DNA of 21,219 nt from Selenomonadales bacterium UBA7018 (GTDB taxonomy: Bacteria; Bacillota; Negativicutes; Selenomonadales; Selenomonadaceae), in contig DJWY01000032.1 of NCBI GenBank assembly GCA_002448305.1, positions 1 to 21,219 on the forward strand. The letters are read 5' to 3'. The notes beneath the pieces are model-generated. The model was not told the DNA's origin. It ran no database searches and saw only the letters and a program-made list of their open reading frames with translations. Shown piece after piece: positions 1-8,014 of the stretch (position 1 is its first letter; the number at the start of each line of letters is the position of its first letter). A program made the position numbers and the translations under genes.

Positions 1-24
1 AATTTACCAACAACCCCTAATAAT

Positions 25-477
25 TTATCGACGCTCGACGAAAAATTTTTTCATAAGCTCGCAACATTCTTCCTCCAAAACGCCCGCAGTAACTTTTAGT
101 TGATGATTGAGCGCGGGATTATTCACGACGTTGAAAAGTGATTCTGCCGCCCCGAATTTTGAATCTGTCACGCCGTAAACTAATCTTTTTACCCTGCACA
201 ATACTAAAGCTCCCGCGCACATTGCGCAAGGCTCGACCGTAGAATAAAGCGTACAGTTTGAAAGCCGCCGCCGATTTAAAATTTTGCTTGCCGCCCTCAG
301 CGTCAAAATTTCTGCGTGAGCAGTTGCGTCGCTAAGTTGTTCAATCCGATTATGTTCGCCGCAAACTAAAATGCCGCTCTCGTCAATGAGAACGGCACCT
401 ATTGGAACTTCATTTTCCTTGTAAGCCCTCAACGCCTCTTCAAGCGCAAGCTTCATGAAAATTTTGTCGCTATTCAT
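25..477 (-). CDS. tadA: tRNA-specific adenosine-34 deaminase TadA
   Basis: A 150-residue cytidine/deoxycytidylate-deaminase-fold protein. The zinc-site motif HAE is at residues 54-56 and the PCAMC motif at 83-87, so His54, Cys84 and Cys87 would bind zinc and Glu56 would be the proton shuttle. The PCAMCAGA sequence and the length match TadA, which converts adenosine to inosine at the wobble position of tRNA-Arg(ACG). The ATG at 477 is chosen because GGAGGCGAC lies just upstream; an in-frame ATG at 519 has no such site. The gene is 19 bp downstream of a small unknown gene on the same strand and probably co-transcribed with it. Nucleoside or guanine deaminases share the fold but match the motif context less well. 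The function is family knowledge; the motifs are read directly. Confidence 0.93.
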   Translation of the reverse strand: MNSDKIFMKLALEEALRAYKENEVPIGAVLIDESGILVCGEHNRIEQLSDATAHAEILTLRAASKILNRRRLSNCTLYSTVEPCAMCAGALVLCRVKRLVYGVTDSKFGAAESLFNVVNNPALNHQLKVTAGVLEEECCELMKKFFVERR

Positions 478-496
478 TTCGTCGCCTCCATAAATT

Positions 497-760
497 TTAG
501 AACATAAGCAAACGGTCAAGGCTCAATCCTCTTGCATAAAACAGCGATTGCGTCCCGCAACTGTTTAGCTCCAAATTATAAGCCTCTGGAATCTCTGTTT
601 TCTTAGCAAGCTCGGTTTTTCTATTCATGACGCGGCGCAATTCTTCCGCGAAACTTCCTTCGTCGCGCCGATTGCGTCCGCTGTTGAAACGGTGCTTGCT
701 GTCGTGAGCTACGCCGTTTATCCGAGCTATCCTTGCTATTTTTTCAACTCTCTCCGTCAT
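497..760 (-). CDS. Small conserved-looking protein of unknown function
   Basis: An 87-residue protein that I do not recognise. The ATG at 760 has a clear ribosome site, AAAGGAGTGG, six bases upstream, which is the main reason to call it real. The N-terminal half is basic (runs such as RVEKIARIARI and NSGRNRRDEG), the middle is a charged helix-like stretch rich in Lys and Glu, and the C-terminal third (PEAYNLELN, then TQSLFYARGLSLDRLL) looks more ordered. There is no signal peptide or membrane segment. It lies between the mdh terminator and tadA, 19 bp from tadA, so tadA is probably its operon partner. Extending the frame to 823 would run into the terminator region and lacks a ribosome site. 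Function unknown. Confidence 0.65.
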   Translation of the reverse strand: MTERVEKIARIARINGVAHDSKHRFNSGRNRRDEGSFAEELRRVMNRKTELAKKTEIPEAYNLELNSCGTQSLFYARGLSLDRLLMF

Positions 761-828
761 TTTTATCCACTCCTTTGGAAAAATTTTGGTTCCTTCAACA
801 GCAATATCGTTAAAAAAGCGCATCGCCT

Positions 829-868
829 TAAATCAAAAGGAACCCTACCGCTTACGGCAGAGTTCCTT
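829..868 (-). terminator. Rho-independent terminator downstream of mdh
   Basis: On the minus strand a 7-bp stem, AAGGAAC paired with GTTCCTT, encloses a second short stem (GCCG/CGGT-type) with a UAAG-like tip and is followed by TTTTGATTT. It begins about 20 bp after the mdh stop codon, as expected for the mdh transcript end. The U tract is interrupted, so some read-through into the small gene and tadA is possible. Confidence 0.6.
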
Positions 869-889
869 ATTAGATTCAAGATTAAATTT

Positions 890-1840
890 TTACTTGAGAG
901 CGTCGCCAATTTTGCTGTTGACTTCGCGAGCCGCCGCGACACTTTCAGCGAATTTAGCTTTTTCTGCTTCGGAAAATTCGACTTCGACAATTTTTTCAAT
1001 GCCGTTTTTGCCGAGAATGACAGGAACGCCAATGCAGAGGTCTTTTTCGCCGTATTCGCCGTCGAGGTAGACACAGCAGGGAATAAGTTTCTTAGCATCA
1101 AGAGCAATAGCTTCGACGAGAGCCGCCGCCGCCGCGCCAGGTGCATACCAAGCGGAAGTTCCCAAAAGTTTTGTGCAGGTCGCGCCGCCAACTTTGGTAG
1201 CTTCGACTGCTTTTTGAATCGCTTCTTCGCTAAGGAATTGCGTAACAGGAATGCCGCGATAAGTTGCAAGGCTGACGAGCGGAACCATAGTTTTATCAGC
1301 GTGCCCGCCGACGACCATTCCGTCAATATCAGTCGGGGTTGCGGGATAACCAGCCTCTTTAAGGGCTTCGGCAAGATAATAACGGAATCTGGAGCTGTCG
1401 AGCATGCCGCCCTGCCCGATAATGCGATTGCGCGGGAGTTTTGTGTCTTTAAGCGTGAGATAAGTCATTGCGTCCATAGGATTGGAGACGATAATCAGAA
1501 TAGCTTCGGGCGAATGCGCAAGAATTTGGTCGACAACGCTCTTGACTATTTTGGCATTGGTGCCGATGAGTTGTTCACGGGTCATACCAGGTTTGCGCGG
1601 GATACCGGAAGTGACAACAACGACTTGCGAGCCTGCCGTCGCCGCATAATCGTTCGTCACGCCGATAACGGTTGTGTCGAAGTTAAGCATATGCGAAGTT
1701 TGCATAATGTCCATCGCTTTGCCTTCCGAAAGACCTTCTTTAATGTCGATAAGGACGACTTCACTTGCAAAACCTTTCGTCGCAAGGACATTCGCCACAG
1801 TCGCGCCGACATTACCCGAACCAACTACAGTTACTTTCAT
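890..1840 (-). CDS. mdh: Malate dehydrogenase, LDH-like family
   Basis: A 316-residue NAD-dependent 2-hydroxyacid dehydrogenase. The dinucleotide motif GSGNVG is at residues 7-12, and Asp32 at the end of the second strand favours NAD over NADP. The substrate loop reads IPRKPGMTRE with Arg82 and Arg88. An Arg at the first position (Gln in lactate dehydrogenases) indicates oxaloacetate/malate. The catalytic pair Arg151 (LDSSRFR) and His180 (GGHAD) is present. The ATG at 1840 follows AGGAGG at normal spacing. It reversibly reduces oxaloacetate to malate in the cytoplasm, fitting a fermentative reductive branch toward fumarate, succinate or propionate (inference). Rubredoxin lies upstream on the same strand with an 89-bp gap that may hold a separate promoter. 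Identity as malate rather than lactate dehydrogenase rests on the Arg loop. Confidence 0.95.
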   Translation of the reverse strand: MKVTVVGSGNVGATVANVLATKGFASEVVLIDIKEGLSEGKAMDIMQTSHMLNFDTTVIGVTNDYAATAGSQVVVVTSGIPRKPGMTREQLIGTNAKIVKSVVDQILAHSPEAILIIVSNPMDAMTYLTLKDTKLPRNRIIGQGGMLDSSRFRYYLAEALKEAGYPATPTDIDGMVVGGHADKTMVPLVSLATYRGIPVTQFLSEEAIQKAVEATKVGGATCTKLLGTSAWYAPGAAAAALVEAIALDAKKLIPCCVYLDGEYGEKDLCIGVPVILGKNGIEKIVEVEFSEAEKAKFAESVAAAREVNSKIGDALK

Positions 1841-1872
1841 TTAAATTTGCCTCCTAATAATTTGTTTGGCTT

Positions 1873-1881
1873 ATTTTACCA
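1873..1881 (-). promoter_or_regulatory. Possible extended -10 promoter for mdh
   Basis: On the minus strand the sequence TGG-TAAAAT resembles an extended -10 element (TGnTATAAT) about 30 bp before the mdh start. The best -35 candidate, TTGTAG, is 20 bp away, which is too far for a standard promoter. Read-through from rubredoxin is an alternative. Confidence 0.35.
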
Positions 1882-1929
1882 TACCGAATCATAATTTGCT
1901 ACAAGAATTTTGCACGAGCAGAAAAATTT

Positions 1930-2088
1930 TTATTCCGCCTTAGAAAATTCATCTTTTCCGACGCCGCACAACGGACAAACAAAATCTTCCGGCAAATCTT
2001 CAAATTTCGTGCCCGGCTCAATGCCATTATCAGGGTCGCCAAGCTCTTCGTCGTACTCGTAGCCGCAAATATTGCAAATCCATCTCAT
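1930..2088 (-). CDS. Rubredoxin
   Basis: A 52-residue protein. It begins MRWICNICGYEYDEE and carries a second CPLCGVGKDEF motif, giving the two CxxC pairs that hold one Fe(SCys)4 centre. The length and the acidic middle (GDPDNGIEPGTKFEDLPEDF) are typical of rubredoxins. It is a small one-electron carrier used in anaerobes for oxygen and peroxide reduction, with rubrerythrin or flavodiiron partners that are not in this window. The ATG at 2088 follows AGGAGGGC. A good promoter lies just upstream, so it probably starts its own transcript, which may continue into mdh. Confidence is high because both metal motifs and the length agree. Confidence 0.95.
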   Translation of the reverse strand: MRWICNICGYEYDEELGDPDNGIEPGTKFEDLPEDFVCPLCGVGKDEFSKAE

Positions 2089-2117
2089 TTTTTTAGCCCT
2101 CCTAAAATTTTTCTTCG

Positions 2118-2145
2118 ATTATAGCACGCATAGGAAATTTTTCAA
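2118..2145 (-). promoter_or_regulatory. Sigma-70 type promoter for rubredoxin
   Basis: On the minus strand TTGAAA (2140-2145) and TATAAT (2118-2123) are separated by 16 bp, 30 bp upstream of the rubredoxin ATG. The -10 is consensus. It lies in the 97-bp gap between ligA and rubredoxin. Confidence 0.65.
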
Positions 2146-2185
2146 CAGTTTTATTGGTTTATTAAGCTCTATTTCGACTCCGCCT

Positions 2186-4204
2186 CTAGTTTTCTGCCAA
2201 AAGTTTCTCTAAATCGTCTTCCGACAATATTTTTATCCCCAATTCCCACGCCTTTGACAATTTCGAGCCGGCTTTGTCGCCCGCTATCACATAATCCGTA
2301 TTTTTTACCACAGAATCTTTTACTATCCCGCCTCGCGCCATTATCAGCTTGCTAGCCTCGTTGCGCGTAAATTTCTCCAGTTTGCCCGTCAATACAAAGA
2401 TTTTCCCCGCTATCGGCGAATTTTCTTCCGGTATCTCAACTTTTTCCTTCTTCTCGCCCATTTTTAAGCCTCTGTCCTGCAATTCCGCTAAAATTTCCAG
2501 ATTTTCCTCGTCCATAAAGAATTCCCTGATTCTTTGCGCCGTTTTCTCCCCTATGTCCGGCACTTTTTGCAATTCTTCCTCCGTCGCCTGCGATATTTCT
2601 TCCAAACCTCCAAAATAATTAACTAATTCGCTCGCCGCGCCACTTCCTACGCCAAATATCCCTAAACCCGTCAAAAGTTTCGCCGGCGACCTCTTTTTAC
2701 TCTCCTCTATCGCCAATAATATCTTTTCCGTGTTCTTTTTCAGCCCAAATACCTTTTTTGTAAGCAATTCTTCCCGCCTATCGCCCAATTTATAAATATC
2801 CGCTACCGTTTTTACGAAATTTCCCGCGATTAGCTTCGGAATCGTCGTTTCCCCAAGCCCTTTTATGTCCATTGCATTGCGTCCGACGAAATTTAATAAA
2901 TGATTCTCCAACTGCGCCGGGCAATTCGGATTTATACACCGAAAATCTACCGCTGACTCTTCCCGCTCCAATTTGTGCCCGCATACCGGACATATTTCCG
3001 GAATTTTAAACGGAATCGCATTTTCCGGACGTTTCGACAAAACTACTCCGCTCACTCGCGGAATTATTTCGCCGCTTTTGTAAACTTTTATCGTATCACC
3101 TATTCGCACGTCCAAATTGTCTATAAAATCTTGATTGTGCAAGGTCGCGCGCTCTACTTTCGTCCCGTTCAGCGTCACTGCGTCGAAAATCGCCGTCGGC
3201 GTGATTCTTCCCGTTCTTCCAACGTTCAATTCTATCTTTCTTAACACCGTTTCGCGCTCATCGGGCGGATATTTATACGCTATCGCCCATTTCGGGAATT
3301 TACTCGTCGCTCCGAGCGTCTCGCGCTGCGCAAAATCATTTATTTTTACTACCGCACCGTCAATTCCGTACTCTAATCCCTCTCGACGCGCTCCAATTTC
3401 CTCTATCGCCTCCCAAACTTCCTCAAATGTCTTGCAAACCTTGTAATTATTGATTATTTTTATCCCATTTCGCGCCATAAAGTCATACGCTTCAACGTGA
3501 TTTTTAATTTCTACGCCTCTAACCTTCTGCAGATTGAAAACGAACATTGAAAGATTCCTTTCGCGAACTACTCGGCTATCAATTTGACGAATCGTTCCCG
3601 CCGCGCAATTTCGCGGGTTCGCAAACAGTTTTAGCCCTAATTTTTCTTGGCGTTCGTTCGTTAGCTCGAAATTTTGCCGCGTCATGTACACTTCGCCGCG
3701 TATCTCGAAATATTTCGGCTCTTCAACCAAATTTTTTACCACATCTTCAATTACTAACGCATTTTCTGTTACGTCTTCGCCCTGAATGCCGTCGCCGCGC
3801 GTTATTGCTTGCATTAATTTCCCATTTTCGTAGCGCAAAGCCAGCGATAGCCCGTCAATTTTCTCCTCTACGATAAATTCCGGCGATGCTAGCTTTGAAA
3901 TCGCGTCATTTATGAAATTTTCTACCTCTTCGCGCTTGAAAACGTCCTGCAACGAGAGCATTGGCACATCATGCGCGATTATTTTCCCGACTTCGCGACG
4001 CGCCGCCCCGCCGACCATTTGCGTTGGCGAATTTGCCGTTATAAATTCCGGATATTCCGATTCCAAATCCTTTAAACATTGCATTAGCTTATCATATTCG
4101 TAATCTGTAATTTCTGGCGCGTCCATTTCGTAATATAATTTGTTATGTTTGCGAATTTCCTTGCGAAGTTTGACCAATTCCGCCTTTATTTTTGTCACTT
4201 CCAA
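2186..4204 (-). CDS. ligA: NAD-dependent DNA ligase LigA
   Basis: A 672-residue protein of full family length. The order is an N-terminal Ia/adenylation domain with catalytic Lys115 in EEKIDG, an OB fold, a Cys4 zinc finger (CPVCGHK, then CINPNCPAQ, roughly residues 405-430), helix-hairpin-helix repeats (GLGIFGVG, VPDIGEKTA) and a C-terminal BRCT domain from about residue 597 (GKIFVLTGKL, ARGGIVKDS). It seals nicks in replication and repair using NAD+. The start is TTG at 4204: AAGGAGTG lies about nine bases upstream, whereas the next candidate, a GTG two codons later, fits less well. It begins 15 bp after the fbp stop, and its ribosome site overlaps the fbp end, so the two are co-transcribed. 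Nothing appears missing. Confidence 0.97.
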   Translation of the reverse strand: MEVTKIKAELVKLRKEIRKHNKLYYEMDAPEITDYEYDKLMQCLKDLESEYPEFITANSPTQMVGGAARREVGKIIAHDVPMLSLQDVFKREEVENFINDAISKLASPEFIVEEKIDGLSLALRYENGKLMQAITRGDGIQGEDVTENALVIEDVVKNLVEEPKYFEIRGEVYMTRQNFELTNERQEKLGLKLFANPRNCAAGTIRQIDSRVVRERNLSMFVFNLQKVRGVEIKNHVEAYDFMARNGIKIINNYKVCKTFEEVWEAIEEIGARREGLEYGIDGAVVKINDFAQRETLGATSKFPKWAIAYKYPPDERETVLRKIELNVGRTGRITPTAIFDAVTLNGTKVERATLHNQDFIDNLDVRIGDTIKVYKSGEIIPRVSGVVLSKRPENAIPFKIPEICPVCGHKLEREESAVDFRCINPNCPAQLENHLLNFVGRNAMDIKGLGETTIPKLIAGNFVKTVADIYKLGDRREELLTKKVFGLKKNTEKILLAIEESKKRSPAKLLTGLGIFGVGSGAASELVNYFGGLEEISQATEEELQKVPDIGEKTAQRIREFFMDEENLEILAELQDRGLKMGEKKEKVEIPEENSPIAGKIFVLTGKLEKFTRNEASKLIMARGGIVKDSVVKNTDYVIAGDKAGSKLSKAWELGIKILSEDDLEKLLAEN

Positions 4205-4219
4205 AATTTTTCACTCCTT

Positions 4220-6109
4220 TTAGCCTCGCGGCTGTATTTTTCCGCTTTGATATGCCTCTAAAAGCTTATTTAGCCCGATTATTTCTTGAAAAATGCCTTT
4301 TCCGTGATCCGTATCGCCTATTGTCATGCGTTTTGATAAAATTTCTACCGTTTCTGCTGTCGATTCTATGTCTTTATTTTCTGCGAGCGCAAGTTTTACA
4401 TCGGCGATTTTTTGATGACGCAAAAGCCGCATTCCGCGCGAATTTGATACCAATGTATAGCCCGAAATCCCGGTTTTTTCGTGATATGGCGTGCTAAATC
4501 CGCCGTCAATCAATAATGCTTTGCCTTTTGCCTTAATCGGCGTCTCTCCTTTGCGCACTCTTACCGGAACATGACCGTTTATTATGTGTCCGCTCGTATT
4601 TAGCCCGAATTCCGCTAAAATTTTATCGCAAATCGCCTCATCGTCAATCAAATTGTAATAAAAATCGGCTGGTTCCTTCCAAGTTTCCTTATTTTCGATA
4701 AATGCGCGTTCAAATGTCCTAAATTCTCTGCCCGCTATCGGCGAAAGTAAGCCGCACCATAAAAAATACATAAAATCTAAATCTGATTGCCGTTTTTCGT
4801 AATATGCGCGGCGCGCTCGCCTGTCCACGTAGTCAAAATAGTTTTTTCCGCTATAAATTTCGCCCTCAAAGCATATTTTCTTAAAAGTTCCGTCCTCATT
4901 TAGCGGTACGTTTGCATGAAATAGCAAATTTCCATTGTGACACGTGTAAACGCCGCCTTTTTTATACAAAAAATCAACGTGCGCTTGCAAATTCGCGCTC
5001 TCTACGAAATTTCCGCGCAGATTTTCTATAATTTCCTGCTCATCGTCGCTTAATTCGTAAGGGTTATCATGATTTAGCGTCGGAAAAGTTCCGTTCAATT
5101 TATAAAGCTTTTCGCCAATATTAATCGTGCCGTCATCGCTAATTTTATCTAAAAATAGCCGATTATCCATGCAAAATTCCGGATTTCGGCGAATAAGTTG
5201 CCCTTCGAGCTTGAACATAATCATTTGAATAGCTAATTCAGCCGCTTTTATCGGATTTTCTTCCGGATAAAGTTTCGCGGCAAAAATTGTAAGCGGACGC
5301 AGGCTAATTCCGTAGCCGCGCTCTAAAAAATCGGTATTTTTGTAGTGTAAAGAGTTGCGAACCGCCGCCGCAATGCAAATTTCACTGCCTAAAGCCGCTC
5401 CCATCCATAAAATATCGTGATTTCCCCATTGAATATCGATTTCGCACGGATAATTCATTAAAAGATTTAAAATGGCGTCTGGTCGGTCGCCTCTGTCGAA
5501 AAAATCGCCGACTAAATGCAATCTGTGAATCGCAAGCCGCTTTATAAACGCCGCGAGCGCAAAAATAAAATCTTCGCCGCTATTTATTTCGACGATTGAG
5601 TTTAAAAGCTTTTCGTAATAAATTTTTTGTGCTTCATCGGCGGTCGGGTGGGTGTTTAGCAGTTCCAAAATAACAGTTTCGTAACTATTCGGGATTAAAT
5701 CGCGCATTTTGAACGACGGATATTTATAACTCATGAATTTTGCCAATTTAACGAGCCGAGCCAAATTAATTCGATACCAAGAAGGATTTTCGCGCCCTTG
5801 CGCCCTAATTTGGGCGATTTTTTCTTTCGGATAATAAATCAGGGTGCAAAATTCGGCGATTTCGTCCTCGCTAAGCATATCGGAGAAGATATAATCGGCT
5901 TTTTCGCGAATAACGCCCGAACAATTATTGATTATGTGCAAAAAAAGGTCGTATTCGCCGTGCAAATCGCTCATAAAGTGTTCGGTACCCTTTGGAAGGT
6001 GCAAACGCGACTGCAAATAGATAAGTTTTTCGTAAATGGACTCTTTGGAAGGATATTTTTCGGACAAAATGCGCAATAAGCTGGCGGCGAAGTCATAATC
6101 ATTGGTCAT
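4220..6109 (-). CDS. fbp: Fructose-1,6-bisphosphatase class III
   Basis: A 629-residue metallophosphoesterase of the Firmicutes-type (class III) family, which hydrolyses fructose-1,6-bisphosphate in gluconeogenesis. Metal-site motifs are visible in order: SDLHGEYD (about residue 47), GDFFDRGD (Gly201 onward), WGNHD (Asn230, His231, Asp232), and later CHNGNLLFHANVP and NGHVPVR histidines. The C-terminal stretch LLIDGGFSTPYHEKTGISGYTL is characteristic. The frame stays open upstream to 6289, but that part is low-complexity repeat. The ATG at 6109 has AAAGGAGATGAT immediately upstream and starts with the expected MTNDYDFAASLLRILSEKYP. It heads the fbp-ligA pair. Class I or II fructose bisphosphatases lack these metallophosphoesterase motifs. 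Confidence 0.96.
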   Translation of the reverse strand: MTNDYDFAASLLRILSEKYPSKESIYEKLIYLQSRLHLPKGTEHFMSDLHGEYDLFLHIINNCSGVIREKADYIFSDMLSEDEIAEFCTLIYYPKEKIAQIRAQGRENPSWYRINLARLVKLAKFMSYKYPSFKMRDLIPNSYETVILELLNTHPTADEAQKIYYEKLLNSIVEINSGEDFIFALAAFIKRLAIHRLHLVGDFFDRGDRPDAILNLLMNYPCEIDIQWGNHDILWMGAALGSEICIAAAVRNSLHYKNTDFLERGYGISLRPLTIFAAKLYPEENPIKAAELAIQMIMFKLEGQLIRRNPEFCMDNRLFLDKISDDGTINIGEKLYKLNGTFPTLNHDNPYELSDDEQEIIENLRGNFVESANLQAHVDFLYKKGGVYTCHNGNLLFHANVPLNEDGTFKKICFEGEIYSGKNYFDYVDRRARRAYYEKRQSDLDFMYFLWCGLLSPIAGREFRTFERAFIENKETWKEPADFYYNLIDDEAICDKILAEFGLNTSGHIINGHVPVRVRKGETPIKAKGKALLIDGGFSTPYHEKTGISGYTLVSNSRGMRLLRHQKIADVKLALAENKDIESTAETVEILSKRMTIGDTDHGKGIFQEIIGLNKLLEAYQSGKIQPRG

Positions 6110-6137
6110 AGGATCATCTCCTTTGAAATTTTTGATA

Positions 6138-6166
6138 ATTTTATCTTGAAAGGCGAAAAAATGCAA
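6138..6166 (-). promoter_or_regulatory. Sigma-70 type promoter for fbp-ligA
   Basis: On the minus strand TTGCAT (6161-6166) and TAAAAT (6138-6143) are separated by 17 bp and sit about 30 bp before the fbp ATG. It matches four of six -35 bases and five of six -10 bases. Confidence 0.55.
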
Positions 6167-6213
6167 TGATAGGCGGAAAATTTGATTTGAGGAGCGTTTG
6201 AGAGGAAAATTTT

Positions 6214-6374
6214 GGTTTGAAAGGCGATTTAAGCCGCGAAAGTTGGTTTGAAAAGAATTTTGCGGTTTGAAAGGCGATTTGAGAAGCAAAAATTGGTTTG
6301 AAGTGATTTTGGAGCTTTGAAAGTGATTTTGAGCCGCGAAAGTTGGTTTTGAGTGCGGTTTGAGGGCGAAAATT
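6214..6374. repeat. Decayed ~50-bp tandem repeat upstream of fbp
   Basis: The 420-bp gap 6110-6529 carries no credible gene. From 6214 the plus strand repeats a unit starting GGTTTGAAAGGCGATTT and ending in GCGAAAGTT or GCAAAAATT. Good copies begin at 6214, 6264 and about 6314 (50-bp spacing), each followed by a shorter half-unit beginning GGTTTGAA. Further fragments begin at 6345 and 6357. Open frames through this region give only repetitive peptides, so I read it as a non-coding minisatellite-like tract. Confidence 0.7.
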
Positions 6375-6401
6375 ACGAAATCCCAAATACGGGATTTTGT
6401 A
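6372..6401. repeat. Palindromic repeat, copy 1
   Basis: TACGAAATCCC and GGGATTTTGTA form 11-bp arms around the loop AAATAC. In RNA read from the plus strand the single imperfect pair becomes G-U, so the hairpin is complete; on the minus strand it is a mismatch. The same 28-30 bp recurs without change at 6462. This looks like a REP-type dispersed repeat or a protein-binding site. Confidence 0.75.
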
Positions 6402-6461
6402 TGGCGTTCTGACGCGGATTTTTCGGCATGTGCAATTTTGGGGGGTGATTTGGAGCTGTAA

Positions 6462-6491
6462 TTTACGAAATCCCAAATACGGGATTTTGTA
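6462..6491. repeat. Palindromic repeat, copy 2
   Basis: This is a second copy of the palindrome at 6372-6401, exactly 90 bp further on and identical through the arms and loop. It lies directly beyond the trkH terminator. The 60 bp between the copies is unique sequence. Confidence 0.75.
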
Positions 6492-6500
6492 AAATGGGCA

Positions 6501-6523
6501 AAAAAAAATCCCGCCGAAGCGGG
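6501..6523 (-). terminator. Rho-independent terminator of trkH
   Basis: On the minus strand CCCGC-TTCG-GCGGG forms a five-pair stem with a stable UUCG-type tetraloop, followed by A and a run of eight to nine T. It starts seven bases after the trkH stop codon. Confidence 0.9.
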
Positions 6524-6529
6524 AAAAGG

Positions 6530-7990
6530 TCACCAATTCTTAGACTTATGCCAAAAATCGGGGCTTAACATGGCGAGGACGGTGAAAATTTCGAGACGAC
6601 TTAGAAACATGAAGCCGCAAGCGCAGAATTTGCTTAAACTGGGCAACAAAGAATAAGTGCTAGTCGCGCCCTCAATGCCGAAGCCCGGACCGACGCTCGC
6701 CATAGTCGAGACGCTGACGCTGATAGCGTTCACGAAGTCAATTCCGTCGAACATCATCACCGCCGCGAACAAAATATCAAGCACGACGACCGCAAAAAAG
6801 AATTTCGCCGCGCCATAAACGACATCTTCATTGAGTGGACGCCCGCCTAAAGTCAGTTGCGTTACTAAATTGGGGTGAAGTTTCTGGCGAACAATCAGCG
6901 CGACGAATTTAAACAGCAAAATAATTCTCGCGACCTTCAAACCGCCCGCCGTCGAGCCTGCGCAGCCGCCTAAAAACATAGTCATCAGCAAAAAAGCCTT
7001 ACTAAGCGGCGGGTAAGTGTCGAAATCATGCGCGACAAAGCCTGTCGTCGAACTTAGGCTTGCCACGTGAAAAATCGCCGACCTAATCGCAATTTCGGGC
7101 GTAATGAACAATTCAACCATTAAATCGCCCGCAACAACGATAGTTGCGACGAAAATTATCATTAAATACGTCCTGAACTCGGTATTTTGGAAAATAACGC
7201 CGATACCTTTGCGAAAAGCGACGACATACATAGCGAAACTGCCGCTGGAGACGATCATAAAGAACGCCATGCAGTATTCGAGATAAATATTGCCGTATTC
7301 GCCGACGGTGCCGTTAAAAACGCCGAAACCGCCGGTCGCAATGGTGGTCATAGCGTGATTAATGGCGACGAAAGGCTCCAAACCGCATAAAAAATAGGCA
7401 ATCGCGCAAAAAATCGTAAGCGAAACGTAAATTGAGAACAAAGCCTTTGCATTATCGCGGATTTTTGGCATTTGCCTATCTTTAGTGGGTCCGGTGGTCT
7501 CAGCTTTAAGAATATACATGCCGCCGCGCCCGAATTGGGACATAATCGCCATAAAAATAACGACAATGCCCAAACCGCCGAACCAATTCGACATAGAACG
7601 CCATAAAAGGATACTTCGCGGCAAAATTTCTACGTTTTCGATGACAGTTGCGCCGGTTCCGCTGAAACCGGAGAAAGATTCGACCAAACTGTCCAATAAA
7701 TTGAGATAACCGCCGGCAAAATAGGGAACGAGACCTAAAATCGAGATTAAAAGCCAGCCTAAGCCGGTAATTGCAATTCCTTCGCGAATTCCGACGTTAT
7801 CTTTGCCTTTTAAGCCGCCGAAACGTTCCAATTCAAAGGTAGCGGCGAGACAAAGGAAGATTGACAGCAAAAAAGCCGCTGCGCCGTCGCCTTCTTCGAC
7901 GGTTGCGGCTAAAATGAAGGGCGGAATCATTGCCGCGCCGCAAAAAAGAGTTAAATAGCCGAGTAAACCTGCTACAATTCGCCGATTCAT
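6530..7990 (-). CDS. trkH: TrkH-family potassium uptake protein, membrane subunit
   Basis: A 486-residue polytopic membrane protein of the Trk/Ktr/HKT superfamily, with about ten hydrophobic segments. Four pore-loop signatures are readable in order: SGFSGTGATV, TTIATGGFGVF, SLSSTTGFVAHDF and TMASVGPGFGIEG, each with the filter glycine. GGCAGSTAGGLKVAR is a typical conserved stretch. It conducts K+ (with H+ or Na+ in some members) inward. The cytoplasmic gating partner TrkA/KtrA (RCK/KTN domain) is not in the window. The ATG at 7990 follows AAGGAAAAAA, and the gene starts 24 bp after the histidine kinase stop, so the two are probably one transcript ending at the strong terminator at 6501-6523. 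TrkH versus KtrB cannot be settled from sequence alone; length favours TrkH. Confidence 0.93.
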   Translation of the reverse strand: MNRRIVAGLLGYLTLFCGAAMIPPFILAATVEEGDGAAAFLLSIFLCLAATFELERFGGLKGKDNVGIREGIAITGLGWLLISILGLVPYFAGGYLNLLDSLVESFSGFSGTGATVIENVEILPRSILLWRSMSNWFGGLGIVVIFMAIMSQFGRGGMYILKAETTGPTKDRQMPKIRDNAKALFSIYVSLTIFCAIAYFLCGLEPFVAINHAMTTIATGGFGVFNGTVGEYGNIYLEYCMAFFMIVSSGSFAMYVVAFRKGIGVIFQNTEFRTYLMIIFVATIVVAGDLMVELFITPEIAIRSAIFHVASLSSTTGFVAHDFDTYPPLSKAFLLMTMFLGGCAGSTAGGLKVARIILLFKFVALIVRQKLHPNLVTQLTLGGRPLNEDVVYGAAKFFFAVVVLDILFAAVMMFDGIDFVNAISVSVSTMASVGPGFGIEGATSTYSLLPSLSKFCACGFMFLSRLEIFTVLAMLSPDFWHKSKNW

Positions 7991-8014
7991 AATATTTTTT
8001 CCTTTTTTTCCTGA

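Noticed and set aside
692..1894. A 400-codon plus-strand open frame across mdh
   Set aside because: It is antisense to a fully matching malate dehydrogenase, its translation is low-complexity (Phe, Asn and Arg rich) and it has no ribosome site. It is a shadow of the real gene.
6110..6289. A 60-residue N-terminal extension of Fbp in the open frame
   Set aside because: It is encoded by the tandem repeat, the fbp promoter lies inside it, and the ATG at 6109 has a strong ribosome site and the normal Fbp N-terminus.
6141..6536. A 131-codon minus-strand frame in the repeat region
   Set aside because: The peptide merely repeats the DNA repeats (two KIPYLGFR blocks from the palindromes) and spans the trkH terminator. 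There is no ribosome site.
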